The notes below the pieces were generated by a model that was given only the letters and a program-made list of their open reading frames with translations, made no database searches and was not told the origin of the DNA. Below are positions 27,107 to 37,736 of a stretch of DNA of 64,000 nt, piece by piece (position 1 is the first letter of the stretch; every line of letters begins with the position of its first letter). The position numbers and the translations under genes are program-made. This stretch comes from Portibacter marinus (GTDB lineage: Bacteria; Bacteroidota; Bacteroidia; Chitinophagales; Saprospiraceae), in assembly GCF_021533195.1 (NCBI RefSeq), contig NZ_JAJNKB010000002.1, positions 806,001-870,000 on the forward strand. The letters are read 5' to 3'.

Positions 27107-29505
27107 ATATGCTCTTTCTCGTTAACCAGATTGTAAATGGCTCTAAAAATTTCTTGCTGATTGGGTTTGGATGCATAGTCACCGTCGTTGCCATATGCTG
27201 GACGGTGAGCTTTTGCAGTCAATGTGGTAGGAGGCGCATCCAGATAGAAATACCCTTTCTGAGTTTCCAATACTTCTTTCATCATAAAAGCCGTTGCTCC
27301 TCCAGGGACGTCTTCATCTATAAAAATAATACGGTTGGTTTTCTGAAGTGAAGCAACGATGCGATGTTCCAGATCAAAGGGTAGAAGTGTTTGAACGTCA
27401 ATCAATTCAGGCTGAATGCCTATTTTATTAAGTTCTAAACAAGCCTGGTGCGCAATATGCAGTGTGGAACCATAAGTGACCACAGTCACATCCTCTCCAG
27501 GCATGATGATTTCTGGAATACCCAGCGGTAATGAAAATTCTGTCAGGTTAGAGGGCATTCTCTCCTTTTTACGATAACCATTGAGACACTCTATGATGAT
27601 AGCTGGGTCATTAGACTGAAGCAAAGTATTATACATTCCCACCGCCTGTGTCATATTTCTCGGTACCAGAATATGTATGCCTCTCATACTACTCAATAGC
27701 ATACCCATCGGAGAGCCAGAATGCCAGATCCCCTCTAGACGGTGTCCTCTGGTTCTGATAATGGCAGGTGCGATTTGTCGACCATTGGAACGATAATGCA
27801 AGGTGGCCAGATCATCGGTCAATGCAGAAAATGCGTAAGCCAAATAATCCAGGTATTGAATTTCAGCGATGGGTCTGAGACCTCTCATAGCCATTCCTAT
27901 CCCTTGACCTACAATGGTCCATTCTCTGATGCCCGTATCAAAAACACGATCTTCACCATATTTTTCCTGAAGACCAGCAAATGCCTGATTGACGTCCCCA
28001 ATTTTACCAACATCTTCTCCGAATGCATAGACCCTGGGATCTTTTCTTAAAAGTTGATCAAAATACTTATTGAGAACCTTAAATCCATTGACCATGGGTG
28101 CATCCTCTTCGTACTCCACCGGAGTAGATGAGGCATACAATGCACTCTTATCACCTTTCTGATATAGATGGGTGTTATAATTTTGTTTCAATATGTTTTT
28201 CTGCTCTTCAATCCAGTTGACTAGTTCTGTCACCTTGATATCTTTGACCAAAAATTTGAAACTTACGCGCTGAGCGATGGCCAGGATTTCGGATCGATCT
28301 ACTACCGGAGCACTTTTTAATTCATGAAGTGCTTTAGAAAGGAACTCGTAGTGATGGTACTTATCCCTTAAATCAGCTATGATTTGAAGAAGTTGGTCAT
28401 TCGCTTTTTTTAATGGGTCAGTCAATAAGCTCCATGCTTGATTTCTACCTTCTTTTACCTCATCAATACTTTCACTTTCAATATCATTCAATAAGGTTTC
28501 CTCTATTTGATATTGGTCCATGAGCCATTGCTTCATTTTTTTCAGACCATCAAATGCCTCTTCCCATTCTAATCTTTCGGGTGATTTGTATCTTTGATGT
28601 GAACCTGAAGTGGAGTGGCCTTGAGGTTGTGTACATTCCTGTACATGAAAAATGGCAGGAACAGAAGTATTTCTAATTTTGTTGATTCCGTCTTTGAAGG
28701 TTTGGTTTAATTGCTCGTAATCCCACGCTTTCACTCTGTAGATGTCCAGACCGTTTTCACCTTCCTGCTTTCGGAAGCCTTCCAAAACCCTGGATATGTC
28801 TCCTTTTGTGGTTTGATATTCAGACGGGACAGAAATACCATAACCATCGTCAAGAATGATAAAGGCCAATGGTATCTGCATAACTCCCGCAGCATTGATC
28901 GCTTCAAAAAAGACACCTTCACTTGTGGTCGCATCGCCCACCACACAAAAAGTGACCTCATTTCCATCCTGACTGAAATTGGTCTGACCATTCAAATATT
29001 CATTATTTTTATAGGACTTGGATGCCAGAGCCAATCCTAAAGCCCGAGGCACATTACTTGCAAGAGACGCCAATGGGGAAGTCACATTGTATCGTGATGT
29101 TTGATCCAACCATTGACCATCCTGGTCAACAAAAGAGGTTGAAAAGTGGTTATTCATTTGCCTCCCGCCCGAAAATTCATCGTTAACAGCATCTCCATAA
29201 AGGGCACTAAAATATTTGGTAGGATTCAGTAAATCTTTAGCCATCATAGCAGTCTGATCCCTGTAATAGCCTGCCCAATAGTCTCCTTTTTTAAAGGTTT
29301 TAGCAGCGGCAATCAAGGGCAGTTCCTTACCTGCACCACCAATCCCAAACTTTGCCTTACCAGTTAGGACCTCCTTTCTCATCAGCAAACTCATTTCACG
29401 GCTTAGACATGCCAATCTGAAGTCCGCTAAGGCTTCTTCCAATGGTATTGATTTTGGTTCATTTTTAATGGCTTTAACTTTAGTTTTCATTCCTCTTTTT
29501 TTCAT
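27103..29505 (-). CDS. 2-oxoacid dehydrogenase E1, alpha and beta chains fused (branched-chain type)
   Basis: About 800 residues. The first half is an E1-alpha (TPP region GDATTSEG near 190-197, regulatory-loop-like [17 protein letters not shown] near 296-312) and the second half an E1-beta ([12 protein letters not shown] near 493-504, then [21 protein letters not shown]). It decarboxylates a branched-chain 2-oxoacid and passes the acyl group to a lipoyl-E2; no E2 or E3 gene is in this window. Its neighbour IcmF uses isobutyryl-CoA, the product expected from the valine-derived oxoacid. I chose the ATG at 29505; the frame opens at GTG 29556, which would leave a 12-base gap to the upstream gene. 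Confidence 0.9.
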   Translation of the reverse strand: MKKRGMKTKVKAIKNEPKSIPLEEALADFRLACLSREMSLLMRKEVLTGKAKFGIGGAGKELPLIAAAKTFKKGDYWAGYYRDQTAMMAKDLLNPTKYFSALYGDAVNDEFSGGRQMNNHFSTSFVDQDGQWLDQTSRYNVTSPLASLASNVPRALGLALASKSYKNNEYLNGQTNFSQDGNEVTFCVVGDATTSEGVFFEAINAAGVMQIPLAFIILDDGYGISVPSEYQTTKGDISRVLEGFRKQEGENGLDIYRVKAWDYEQLNQTFKDGINKIRNTSVPAIFHVQECTQPQGHSTSGSHQRYKSPERLEWEEAFDGLKKMKQWLMDQYQIEETLLNDIESESIDEVKEGRNQAWSLLTDPLKKANDQLLQIIADLRDKYHHYEFLSKALHELKSAPVVDRSEILAIAQRVSFKFLVKDIKVTELVNWIEEQKNILKQNYNTHLYQKGDKSALYASSTPVEYEEDAPMVNGFKVLNKYFDQLLRKDPRVYAFGEDVGKIGDVNQAFAGLQEKYGEDRVFDTGIREWTIVGQGIGMAMRGLRPIAEIQYLDYLAYAFSALTDDLATLHYRSNGRQIAPAIIRTRGHRLEGIWHSGSPMGMLLSSMRGIHILVPRNMTQAVGMYNTLLQSNDPAIIIECLNGYRKKERMPSNLTEFSLPLGIPEIIMPGEDVTVVTYGSTLHIAHQACLELNKIGIQPELIDVQTLLPFDLEHRIVASLQKTNRIIFIDEDVPGGATAFMMKEVLETQKGYFYLDAPPTTLTAKAHRPAYGNDGDYASKPNQQEIFRAIYNLVNEKEHI

Positions 29506-29568
29506 GATTAACAGTTCTGACTCAGCATCACTTTTTATTTTAGCCGAGTGATCCACTTGCTTGTGTGC

Positions 29569-31110
29569 TTAAAGTGGTATGTTCCCATGCTTACGCTTTG
29601 GTCTGTTTACCACCTTATTTTGTACAGCACTAAAGGCTTTAATCAGTTTTCGCCTGGTTACTCCGGGCTCAATTATCTCATCTATAAATCCCCTGTCCGA
29701 AGCAGAGTAGGGATTGGCAAATAACTGAGCGTATTCCGCCTCTTTTTCTTTCAACTTAGCCTCTTTGTCTTCAGCTTGAGCAATTTCTTTTTTAAAAATG
29801 ATTTCACTCGCACCCTTAGCACCCATTACTGCAATTTCAGCAGTGGGCCATGCAAAATTAAAGTCAGCTCCGATATGTTTTGAATTCATAACATCATATG
29901 CGCCGCCATAGGCCTTCCTGGTGATCAGTGATATCCGTGGCACAGTGGCTTCGCTGAATGCATAAAGTAGTTTCGCGCCATTTAAAATAATGGCTTTCCA
30001 TTCCTGATCTGTTCCCGGAAGAAATCCAGGAACATCTACCAAGACTAACAGTGGTACGTTAAAGCAATCGCAGGTTCTTACAAATCTGGCGGCTTTTTTC
30101 GAACATTCAACGTCTAATACACCGGCCAGACTGAAAGGTTGATTGGCCACGATACCTATACTTTTACCACCTAGTCTTGCATATCCAACTACAATATTAT
30201 CCGCATAGTTCTCATGAATCTCCATAAAACTTCCTTCATCCACGATGCCATGGATGACTTCTTTCATATCGTAGGGTTTATTAGAAGAGTCGGGTAAAAT
30301 GTCTTCCAATTGTTCCCGGTACTCTTCTCCTATGTCATAATCGTAGTTTTGGGGCCTTTCTTCGCAGTTCTGTGGCAAATAGGAAAGCAGTCGCTTTATT
30401 TTCAGAATACAATCCAGATCGTTTTGCGCAGTCAGGTGAGTAACTCCTGACTTGGTAGAATGTGCACTGGCGCCACCCAGATCTTCAGCACTTACTTCTT
30501 CATTGGTTACCGTTTTCACCACATTTGGTCCAGTTACGAACATATAACTGGAACCTTCCACCATAATGGTAAAATCTGTCATCGCCGGAGAATATACTGC
30601 TCCACCAGCGCAAGGACCCATAATGGCTGATATCTGAGGGATGACACCGGATGCCTGAACATTTCTAAAGAAAATGTCAGCATAACCTCCCAATGATCGC
30701 ACTCCCTCCTGTATTCGCGCACCACCTGAGTCATTCAGGCCGATGACCGGAGCTCCAGTATTCATGGCAAGGTCCATAATCTTACAAATCTTCTCAGCAT
30801 GTGTTTCTGAGAGCGAGCCACCAAAAACAGTGAAATCCTGCGCGAATACGTAAACCAATCTATTATCTACCGCACCGTAACCTGTAACTACACCATCACC
30901 GTAAAACTTTTGATTTTCCATCCCGAAGTCCGTGGTCCGATGAGTCACCAGGCCCCCTATTTCCTCGAAAGTACCTTCATCTAAAAGCAATTCAATCCTT
31001 TCCCTTGCGGTCAACTTCCCCTTTTCATGTTGCTTTGCAATGCGCTTTTCACCCCCACCGAGCCGCGAAAGGGCCAGTTTCTCCTCAAGTATTTTCTTTT
31101 GTTCTTTCAT
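29569..31110 (-). CDS. pccB: Acyl-CoA carboxylase carboxyltransferase subunit (propionyl-CoA type)
   Basis: 513 residues, full length for PccB/AccD5-type carboxyltransferases. It carries the two oxyanion-hole loops of the crotonase fold: N-domain [17 protein letters not shown] (about 127-143) with [16 protein letters not shown] (about 165-180), and C-domain [13 protein letters not shown] near 405. It transfers CO2 from carboxybiotin to propionyl-CoA to make methylmalonyl-CoA. The biotin carboxylase (34158) and biotin carrier (36412) are in the same operon. Propionyl-CoA is favoured as substrate because methylmalonyl-CoA mutase is the next gene upstream, 15 bases away. Confidence 0.92.
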   Translation of the reverse strand: MKEQKKILEEKLALSRLGGGEKRIAKQHEKGKLTARERIELLLDEGTFEEIGGLVTHRTTDFGMENQKFYGDGVVTGYGAVDNRLVYVFAQDFTVFGGSLSETHAEKICKIMDLAMNTGAPVIGLNDSGGARIQEGVRSLGGYADIFFRNVQASGVIPQISAIMGPCAGGAVYSPAMTDFTIMVEGSSYMFVTGPNVVKTVTNEEVSAEDLGGASAHSTKSGVTHLTAQNDLDCILKIKRLLSYLPQNCEERPQNYDYDIGEEYREQLEDILPDSSNKPYDMKEVIHGIVDEGSFMEIHENYADNIVVGYARLGGKSIGIVANQPFSLAGVLDVECSKKAARFVRTCDCFNVPLLVLVDVPGFLPGTDQEWKAIILNGAKLLYAFSEATVPRISLITRKAYGGAYDVMNSKHIGADFNFAWPTAEIAVMGAKGASEIIFKKEIAQAEDKEAKLKEKEAEYAQLFANPYSASDRGFIDEIIEPGVTRRKLIKAFSAVQNKVVNRPKRKHGNIPL

Positions 31111-31125
31111 CTTCCTATTTATAAA

Positions 31126-33267
31126 TCAATCCTCGGCGTTTACCGAATCATCATCAAATTCCCTTAATAAAACTTCAAGTATTTTTATGGCAGCTTTTGC
31201 AATCACCGTTCCCGGACCGAAGACCCCTAAAACGCCCAAATCAAATAAGAAAGGATAATCCTTTGGCGGAATCACCCCACCCACAATGACATAAATATCC
31301 CCTCTTCCATATTGCTCTAATTCCTCCATGACTTCCGGAACAAGTGACTTGTGACCGGCGGCTAGTGAAGATATGCCCAGCAGATGAACATCATTTTCCA
31401 CTGCTTGCCGGGCAGCTTCCGCAGGGGTCTGAAAGAGTGGACCAATATCAACGTCAAATCCGATATCGGCGAAGCTAGTTGCTATTACTTTCGCTCCTCT
31501 ATCATGGCCATCCTGGCCAAGTTTTGCAATCAGAATGCGCGGTCGGCGACCGTCGAGTTCAGCAAATTGGTCTGCCAACTCCTGCGCTTTCAAAAAGTAT
31601 TCATCCGTCTTCATTGTATTGGAATAAACTCCTGAGATGATTTTAGTGCGGGCTTGATATCTTCCAAACTCCTTTTCCATGGCGAGAGAGATTTCGCCTA
31701 AAGTAGCCCTATGCCGGGCAGCTTCTACGGCCGCCTCTAACAAATTGCCCTCGGCTCCTCCCGCAATTTTTCGAAGATGACTCAAAGCGTGTTCTACATC
31801 TGCCTCGTTCCTTGAAGCTTTTACTGCATTGATTCTGCTGATCTGAAGAGCCCTCACAGCTTTATTGTCAACTTCCAAGGTGTTGATATCTTCTTGCTGA
31901 TCATTGACCATAAAATTAAGCCCTATAATCTTATCTAACCCTCCATCAATTCTTGCTTGTTTTTGAGCTGCTGCATCTTCGATACGCATTTTGGGAACGC
32001 CTTTCTCAATGGCTTTTGTCATGCCACCCAATTCTTCAATTTGCTCCAGATGCTTTCTTGCTTTTTTGATCAATTCCCAGGTTAAATACTCCACATAATA
32101 GGATCCACCATAAGGGTCTACCACTGAGGTTATATCCGTTTTAGACTGCAAAATCTTTTGTGTTTCGCGTGCAATCTTTGCAGAGTAAACAGACGGAAGT
32201 GCTATGGCTTCATCTAAGGAATTGGTGTGAAGAGATTGAGTCCCTCCCATGACCGCTGAAAGTGCTTCGATGGTGGTGCGACCAATGTTATTATATGGAT
32301 CCTGAGCTGTGAGACTCCATCCCGAAGTCTGACAATGTGTGCGCAAGGCTTGCGATTTCGGATTTTTTGGTTGATAGCGACCTACGATCTCCGACCAAAG
32401 ATACCGCGCAGCCCTCATTTTAGCTGCTTCCATGAAATGGTGCATGCCTATACCCCAAAAGAAAGAGAGTCGCGGTGCAAAATCGTCAATGGAAAGACCA
32501 GCTCCAATGCCGGTCTTTATGTATTCTAATCCATCTGCCAGCGTGTAGGCAAGCTCAATGTCAGCGGGAGCGCCTGCTTCATGCATGTGGTAACCACTGA
32601 TGCTGATGCTGTTAAAAAGCGGCATGTGTTCAGCGGTATATTTAAAAATATCTCCCACTATTTTCATCGACTGCTTTGGAGGATAGATATAAGTATTCCT
32701 GACCATAAATTCCTTAAGAATATCATTTTGAATGGTCCCTTTCAACGCATTTGTTGACACCCCCTGTTCTTCCGCTGCAACGATATAAAAAGCCATCACT
32801 GGTATAACCGCTCCGTTCATGGTCATCGAAACCGACATTTGATCCAATGGTATTTGGTCAAATAACAGCTTCATGTCTTCTACGGTATCAATAGCAACTC
32901 CTGCCATGCCTACATCGCCACTCACCCTTTCATGATCTGAATCGTAACCTCTGTGCGTGGCCAGATCAAATGCTACGGAAAGACCTTTTTGGCCTTGCGC
33001 AAGATTTTCCCGATAAAACTTATTCGATTCTTCTGCTGTCGAAAATCCGGCATATTGTCTAATGGTCCATGGTCTGCCAGTATACATGGTAGCATAAGGT
33101 CCCTGAAGATAAGGAGGTTTTCCTGGTTTATGGTTTTCAAGTTCTTCAGGTCTGCTGTTGACGTCATTTTTTAATGCAATGTCTTCAGCACTATCCCAGC
33201 TCTGTCCCTTTTCTACTTTGTGAAGCAGTGATGGATCGAATGATATGGGTTTAAAATTCCTGGACAT
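31126..33267 (-). CDS. scpA: Methylmalonyl-CoA mutase, catalytic subunit
   Basis: 713 residues: mutase barrel (about 50-560) plus C-terminal B12 domain with DGHDRG (586-591; His588 the cobalt ligand). The substrate-pocket residues are of the methylmalonyl type: Tyr72 in TIRQYAGFS and Arg190 in [11 protein letters not shown], in contrast to Phe/Gln in the IcmF of the same operon. It converts methylmalonyl-CoA to succinyl-CoA. No separate MeaB chaperone or epimerase gene is in this window. The ATG directly abuts the stop of the biotin-side neighbour (33268), so translation is probably coupled. Confidence 0.96.
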   Translation of the reverse strand: MSRNFKPISFDPSLLHKVEKGQSWDSAEDIALKNDVNSRPEELENHKPGKPPYLQGPYATMYTGRPWTIRQYAGFSTAEESNKFYRENLAQGQKGLSVAFDLATHRGYDSDHERVSGDVGMAGVAIDTVEDMKLLFDQIPLDQMSVSMTMNGAVIPVMAFYIVAAEEQGVSTNALKGTIQNDILKEFMVRNTYIYPPKQSMKIVGDIFKYTAEHMPLFNSISISGYHMHEAGAPADIELAYTLADGLEYIKTGIGAGLSIDDFAPRLSFFWGIGMHHFMEAAKMRAARYLWSEIVGRYQPKNPKSQALRTHCQTSGWSLTAQDPYNNIGRTTIEALSAVMGGTQSLHTNSLDEAIALPSVYSAKIARETQKILQSKTDITSVVDPYGGSYYVEYLTWELIKKARKHLEQIEELGGMTKAIEKGVPKMRIEDAAAQKQARIDGGLDKIIGLNFMVNDQQEDINTLEVDNKAVRALQISRINAVKASRNEADVEHALSHLRKIAGGAEGNLLEAAVEAARHRATLGEISLAMEKEFGRYQARTKIISGVYSNTMKTDEYFLKAQELADQFAELDGRRPRILIAKLGQDGHDRGAKVIATSFADIGFDVDIGPLFQTPAEAARQAVENDVHLLGISSLAAGHKSLVPEVMEELEQYGRGDIYVIVGGVIPPKDYPFLFDLGVLGVFGPGTVIAKAAIKILEVLLREFDDDSVNAED

Positions 33268-34155
33268 TTACTTGAATGATTTTGAAACCATAAGATCTTT
33301 TCCACCATGACTGTAATCGTAAAATCCTTCACCTGACTTTCTACCTAGTTTACCAGCTGTCACCATATTGATCAACAAAGGACAAGGTGCATACTTTGTA
33401 TTTCCAAAACCTTCATAAAGTACATTTAAGATGGCAAGACATACATCCAGTCCTATAAAATCTGCTAGCTGCAAAGGCCCCATTGGATGGGCCATACCCA
33501 ACTTCATTATGGTGTCTATAGCTTCCACTTCTGCAACGCCTTCATATAAGGAATAAACAGCTTCATTAATCATTGGCATTAAAATTCTATTGGCAATAAA
33601 ACCAGGATAGTCATTGACCTGCACCGGTACTTTACCAAGTTGTTTTGATAGGTCAACCACCTGATCAGTAGTGGCTTTGGAGGTAGAATAGCCATTGATA
33701 ATTTCAACCAACTTCATGACAGGCACAGGATTCATAAAATGCATGCCGATTACCTTTTCAGGCTTGCTGGTCACAGCGCCTATTTTAGTAATAGAAATTG
33801 AAGAGGTATTGCTGGCCAGGATACAATCATCACTGGTATTTTCGTCAAGCTGTTTGAATATCTTCAGTTTTAGGTCAATGTTTTCAGTGGCTGCCTCAAC
33901 CACCATATCTGAATCTTGCACTGCTTTTATAAGATCAGTATGTGTACTGATGTGTGCCAATGTTACCTTCTTATCTTGCTCGGACATTTTTTCTTTGGCG
34001 ATCATCCGATCTAAGTTTCTATCGATCGTTTTAAGCGCTTTATCCAATGCTTTCTCAGAAACATCGATCAATTTCACATCAAATCCATTCATGGCGAAAA
34101 CGTGAGCAATACCATTGCCCATCGTTCCAGCTCCTATAACACTTATATTTTTCAT
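33268..34155 (-). CDS. 3-hydroxybutyryl-CoA dehydrogenase
   Basis: 295 residues from the ATG at 34155. N-terminal Rossmann fold (VIGAGTMGNGIAHVFAMNG, then acidic VKLID), catalytic-domain signature HFMNPVPVMKLVEII near 140, and C-terminal helices with GMAHPMGPLQLADFIGLD and GRKSGEGFYDY. It oxidises (S)-3-hydroxyacyl-CoA with NAD, a beta-oxidation step that would follow conversion of isobutyryl-CoA to butyryl-CoA by IcmF. The longer frame (to 34179) would overlap the biotin carboxylase stop; starting at 34155 leaves a 2-base gap. Confidence 0.93.
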   Translation of the reverse strand: MKNISVIGAGTMGNGIAHVFAMNGFDVKLIDVSEKALDKALKTIDRNLDRMIAKEKMSEQDKKVTLAHISTHTDLIKAVQDSDMVVEAATENIDLKLKIFKQLDENTSDDCILASNTSSISITKIGAVTSKPEKVIGMHFMNPVPVMKLVEIINGYSTSKATTDQVVDLSKQLGKVPVQVNDYPGFIANRILMPMINEAVYSLYEGVAEVEAIDTIMKLGMAHPMGPLQLADFIGLDVCLAILNVLYEGFGNTKYAPCPLLINMVTAGKLGRKSGEGFYDYSHGGKDLMVSKSFK

Positions 34156-34157
34156 GT

Positions 34158-35624
34158 TTAATCTTTTCTTGTAGCCCAAGCCTTGCCATTGTCCGGCAAA
34201 ACTTTAAGCTTCGCTTTTTGATCTAAATAATACTTCAAAGCCATTAAGGCTGCGGCTTGTTCTTCAGTTGGATCATTCAGGCTATCCGGTGTAAAGTATT
34301 GTTTTACAAAGTGAGTGTCGAAATTGCCACTTGTGAAGGATTCATGATTGAGCACGAATTGACCAAAATCCAAAGTGGTTTCAATTCCATCAATTTTGTA
34401 ATTCTCGATGGCCTGAATCAATTTTTGGATGGCCTGATTGCGATCGGGAGCATATGCAATGAGTTTGGCAATCATAGGATCATAGTAAATCGGAATTTCA
34501 TCACCTTTTTCATAGGCATCATCAACACGAATTCCCTCACCGACAGGGGGGCGATATTCCTCGAGTGTGCCAATATCCGGGAGAAAGTCCCGGGCCGGAT
34601 CTTCTGCATATACCCTTAGTTCAATCGCATGCCCATCGATCTTAAGGTCTTCCTGACTGAAACTCAGTTTTTCACCTCTAGCTACTCGAATCTGCTGCTC
34701 TACCAAATCGATTCCTGTAATTAACTCGGTGACCGGATGTTCAACCTGTAGCCGGGTGTTCATTTCAAGGAAGTAAAATCGATGATTTTCGTCTAGGAGA
34801 AACTCTACTGTTCCTGCGCCTGTATACTGGCAAGATCGAGCAACTCTAACGGCTGCTTCTCCCATTTTTTCTCTTAACTCTGGGGTCAATACTGAAGAAG
34901 GCGCCTCCTCGATTACTTTTTGGTGCCTGCGTTGAATACTACATTCTCTTTCGAAAAGATGAACGATATGGTCATGCTCATCAGCCAGGACTTGTATTTC
35001 AATATGGCGGGGGGAGGCTACGTATTTTTCAATAAACACCGCTCCATCGCCAAAGGCCGACTTGGCCTCACTGACTGCTCTGTCCATTTGACTTTCAAAT
35101 TCCTGCTCATTTTCTACAATCCGCATCCCTTTACCGCCACCACCTGCAGAGGCTTTGATCAAAATTGGAAACCCAATTTCATTTGCAATTTTCTTGGCCT
35201 CCTTCACATCCGTAATGGCTTGGTCAGTTCCCGGCACCATGGGGATGTCATAATCCTTTACAGTAGCCTTTGCATCAAGTTTGCTTCCCATGATTTTGAT
35301 GGCATGAGGTTTAGGGCCAATGAACTTGATGCCGGCATCAGTGACTTTCTTTGCAAATTCGGCGTTCTCGCTTAAAAAACCGTAACCTGGATGAATGCCG
35401 TCCACTTCTAATGCTTGGGCTACATCAATAATACGGTCCATATTCAGATATGAAGCTGAAGATGGTGGTGGTCCTATGAGCACAGATTGATCTGCGAAGC
35501 GTGCATGCCGGGCATTGATATCAGCCTCAGAATAAATGGCAACTGTTTTAATTCCCATTTTCTTCGCAGTCCGCATGACTCGCAAAGCAATTTCCCCTCT
35601 GTTAGCTACAAGTATCTTCTTCAT
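34158..35624 (-). CDS. Acyl-CoA carboxylase, biotin carboxylase subunit
   Basis: 488 residues with an N-terminal biotin carboxylase domain (ILVANRGEIALRVMRTAKK at 4-22), ATP-grasp glycine loop SAGGGGKGMRIV (about 159-170) and active-site segment EMNTRLQVEHPVTE near 290. It carboxylates biotin with bicarbonate and ATP. The chain stops after the BC domain, so the BT and BCCP parts found in long PccA proteins are missing here; a separate BCCP gene lies two genes upstream. It overlaps the MutA-like gene by 4 bases. Confidence 0.93.
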   Translation of the reverse strand: MKKILVANRGEIALRVMRTAKKMGIKTVAIYSEADINARHARFADQSVLIGPPPSSASYLNMDRIIDVAQALEVDGIHPGYGFLSENAEFAKKVTDAGIKFIGPKPHAIKIMGSKLDAKATVKDYDIPMVPGTDQAITDVKEAKKIANEIGFPILIKASAGGGGKGMRIVENEQEFESQMDRAVSEAKSAFGDGAVFIEKYVASPRHIEIQVLADEHDHIVHLFERECSIQRRHQKVIEEAPSSVLTPELREKMGEAAVRVARSCQYTGAGTVEFLLDENHRFYFLEMNTRLQVEHPVTELITGIDLVEQQIRVARGEKLSFSQEDLKIDGHAIELRVYAEDPARDFLPDIGTLEEYRPPVGEGIRVDDAYEKGDEIPIYYDPMIAKLIAYAPDRNQAIQKLIQAIENYKIDGIETTLDFGQFVLNHESFTSGNFDTHFVKQYFTPDSLNDPTEEQAAALMALKYYLDQKAKLKVLPDNGKAWATRKD

Positions 35625-36412
35625 ATGATAAATTTATTCCAAATGTCCTCAGCAATTGTACACGTTTCTTCCTCAATGAAATAGCTCCCTCTCATGGGAT
35701 CATCAATCAAGTCCATTTTAGCTTCATAAGCAGCCAGGTGATGTAAATTCCTGGTGATTCTTCTGGTAAAAACTTCGTCGCGTTGTTTTTTATCTGAAAT
35801 CGACAGCTGGATGGCATCTGCGCTACCTATCACTGAAGACATCAACTGAATGCTGGCATAAACCAGGTCCTCTTCAACTGAAGTGTGTTCTGGATACTTA
35901 TCCATGCAAGCTACTAGTCGAATTCTCGTTTTTGAACCTTGATTAGATTCAATCAAGTGTCTGATTAATAATTTCAAAACCCTGAGGTGAATGATGTTTT
36001 GAAGATATTGATTGCTAAGGATATAGCGAATAGACAATGTTGAATCGAGATGGTTTTGAATCTTCTTGAGCAGTTGAATACATTGGTCTTCAAAATCAAT
36101 ATGGCTCACTTTACCTACTTCATAGGTCAATCGGGCTTCATTGTTTTTTAGAGCTTCTTTGTACTTGAGAGGCACTGTGGCATTGATATTGGGATCTAAA
36201 ATCGATGATATGTTTTCAGCAGGGCCATCAAGATAAAGTTCAATAATGGAAGTATCGATTTTTTCGAACAGCGAACTTCTGTTAGATGGACTTAAAGGAC
36301 TTGTGAGTTTCAAACTTAAAGCATTGGCACCCTTCTGCAACGCCTCAAGCATTTTAGGCTGACTGGGTTCGTCAAAATGCTCGACAATTTGCCAGGTATT
36401 TGCTCCTATCAT
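35621..36412 (-). CDS. Degenerate methylmalonyl-CoA mutase small-subunit (MutA)-like protein
   Basis: 263 residues, less than half of a usual MutA (around 600). Family-like segments remain: GANTWQIVEHFDEP at the start, LEALQKGANALSLKL, and a final DDPMRGSYFIEEETCTIAEDIW that matches the 'NPLQGSYFIEEL' element of mutase barrels. The N-terminal region before the barrel and the B12 domain are absent. The gene sits intact in the operon (stop/start TGATG with the biotin carrier, 4-base overlap with biotin carboxylase), so it looks like a retained, reduced protein, not a random fragment. It may still pair with ScpA. ATG 36412 is used; GTG 36415 is the alternative. Confidence 0.7.
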   Translation of the reverse strand: MIGANTWQIVEHFDEPSQPKMLEALQKGANALSLKLTSPLSPSNRSSLFEKIDTSIIELYLDGPAENISSILDPNINATVPLKYKEALKNNEARLTYEVGKVSHIDFEDQCIQLLKKIQNHLDSTLSIRYILSNQYLQNIIHLRVLKLLIRHLIESNQGSKTRIRLVACMDKYPEHTSVEEDLVYASIQLMSSVIGSADAIQLSISDKKQRDEVFTRRITRNLHHLAAYEAKMDLIDDPMRGSYFIEEETCTIAEDIWNKFII

Positions 36413-36873
36413 CACACTTCAGTATTGATGCGTATAAGTAATTGAGCCTTTTCAATTTTCTGTCCTGTCTCAACTTCAATGCTTGTTACTACACCATTTC
36501 CTGAAGCCTTGATGATATTCTCCATTTTCATGGCTTCCAACACAATGAGCGGGGTATCCTCTACGACTTTCTGGCCTTCCTTAACCAATACGTCGATAAC
36601 CAGGCCTGGCATAGGAGAAAACACATCTCCCGCATCTTTCTTGCCCAGCACATTTAGACCCATTTCATCAATAAGCTGGTCTAATCTGGTCTGAATTTTA
36701 ATTTGATAAGTGTGACCGTTGATGGCGACTTCGAAAAGTTTGGGGTCTAATGTTTCTGAGATGACTCCTTTGTAATTCTTTTGATCATGTCTGAGATGGA
36801 TGGTATATGGGGTTTCATACTGAAAGTGCCCTTCCATGGGGTGGTCTACGTTTATGGTTTTAATTTCAGACAT
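36412..36873 (-). CDS. Biotin carboxyl carrier subunit of acyl-CoA carboxylase
   Basis: 153 residues with a C-terminal biotinyl domain: SPMPGLVIDVLVKEGQKV and the biotinylation motif EAMKMEN with Lys116. The first 75 residues (including FEVAINGHTYQIKIQTRLDQL) look like the remnant of a PCC-type linker that precedes BCCP. It carries carboxybiotin between the biotin carboxylase (34158) and PccB (29569). First gene of the minus-strand operon, facing the divergent TetR gene across about 200 bases. Confidence 0.92.
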   Translation of the reverse strand: MSEIKTINVDHPMEGHFQYETPYTIHLRHDQKNYKGVISETLDPKLFEVAINGHTYQIKIQTRLDQLIDEMGLNVLGKKDAGDVFSPMPGLVIDVLVKEGQKVVEDTPLIVLEAMKMENIIKASGNGVVTSIEVETGQKIEKAQLLIRINTEV

Positions 36874-37071
36874 AATTTAATAAGTTCTTAATAAATTATA
36901 GAGTTCGACAAATATACGAATTTAACTGTTTTGGTAGGGTATTTGTTGAATAAAGGCTTATGTAATTGTATGTAATGCTGCAAATCCGTTGAAAATTAGG
37001 GTGAGTATTGAAAAAATAAATATCTTTAGGAGATAAAAGTAATTTAATTGAGAGATCGGCCAATTAATAAA
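36874..37071. promoter_or_regulatory. Divergent promoter region of the acyl-CoA operon and TetR gene
   Basis: 198 A+T-rich bases between the BCCP start (minus) and the TetR ATG (plus). On the minus strand TATATTTG at 36916-36909 matches the Bacteroidota -7 consensus TAnnTTTG, about 36 bases ahead of the BCCP ATG, but I see no TTG at the right distance upstream. A TetR operator would be expected here, but I found no strong palindrome by eye. Confidence 0.4.
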
Positions 37072-37716
37072 ATGATGGAGAAAAGGGCTCCCGGAAGGCC
37101 TACTGATCGACAGAGTGCAGATCTGGAAATGATTAAGCGGTCAGTGATCAAAGAGTTTGCCCGTCAAGGTTATGGTGGTGTTTCTTTGAATGCACTGGGA
37201 AGAAAAGTGGGAGTGGCAGACTCGCTGTTACATTATCATTTTGGATCTAAACTTGATTTGTGGAAGAGCTGTCTTGAGTTGGTAGGATCTGAGATCACTG
37301 AGACCTTTGCCAACTTGCAACGTTTGAGTTCTGATCTGAATGGAGTTGAAAGGATAAAATTGTACAATAAACAGTTGGTTTACATCTCTGCCGAGTTTCC
37401 CGAATTTCAGCAGATTGTTGTTCAGGAGGTATTTTCTGAGTCCGAGCGCTCAGAATGGTTGATCACAGAGCTATTGCGTCCGATTTATCGTTTTTTTGAA
37501 GAGATTCTTCAAGAGGAGCAGGACAAAGGAACGATCAAGTGCATCCCATCCGCCAATTTGACCAGTTTTATTATAGGTTCGATCACCACCTTGTTTTCAA
37601 GATCTTATCAAATGAAGAAGTTGTATGGTGTAGATGCTTTTTCTGCCGATGAAGTGGAGCGGCACGCTGACATCATGAATGATTTGATACTGGAGGCGCT
37701 GATTGTGCGAGATTGA
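37072..37716 (+). CDS. TetR-family transcriptional regulator
   Basis: 214 residues. N-terminal TetR DNA-binding domain with helix-turn-helix VSLNALGRKVGVADSLLHYHFGSKLDLWKS around residues 42-71 (split here: recognition helix ends at LLHYHFGSK), then a helical ligand-binding C-terminal domain. It is divergent from the eight-gene acyl-CoA operon, so the likely role is repression of that operon with an acyl-CoA or related effector, as is common for such pairs. Start chosen at ATG 37072 (another ATG at 37075); the upstream frame begins at TTG 37048. Confidence 0.85.
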   Translation: MMEKRAPGRPTDRQSADLEMIKRSVIKEFARQGYGGVSLNALGRKVGVADSLLHYHFGSKLDLWKSCLELVGSEITETFANLQRLSSDLNGVERIKLYNKQLVYISAEFPEFQQIVVQEVFSESERSEWLITELLRPIYRFFEEILQEEQDKGTIKCIPSANLTSFIIGSITTLFSRSYQMKKLYGVDAFSADEVERHADIMNDLILEALIVRD

Positions 37717-37736
37717 TGTAAGGGAATGGACGGGTG

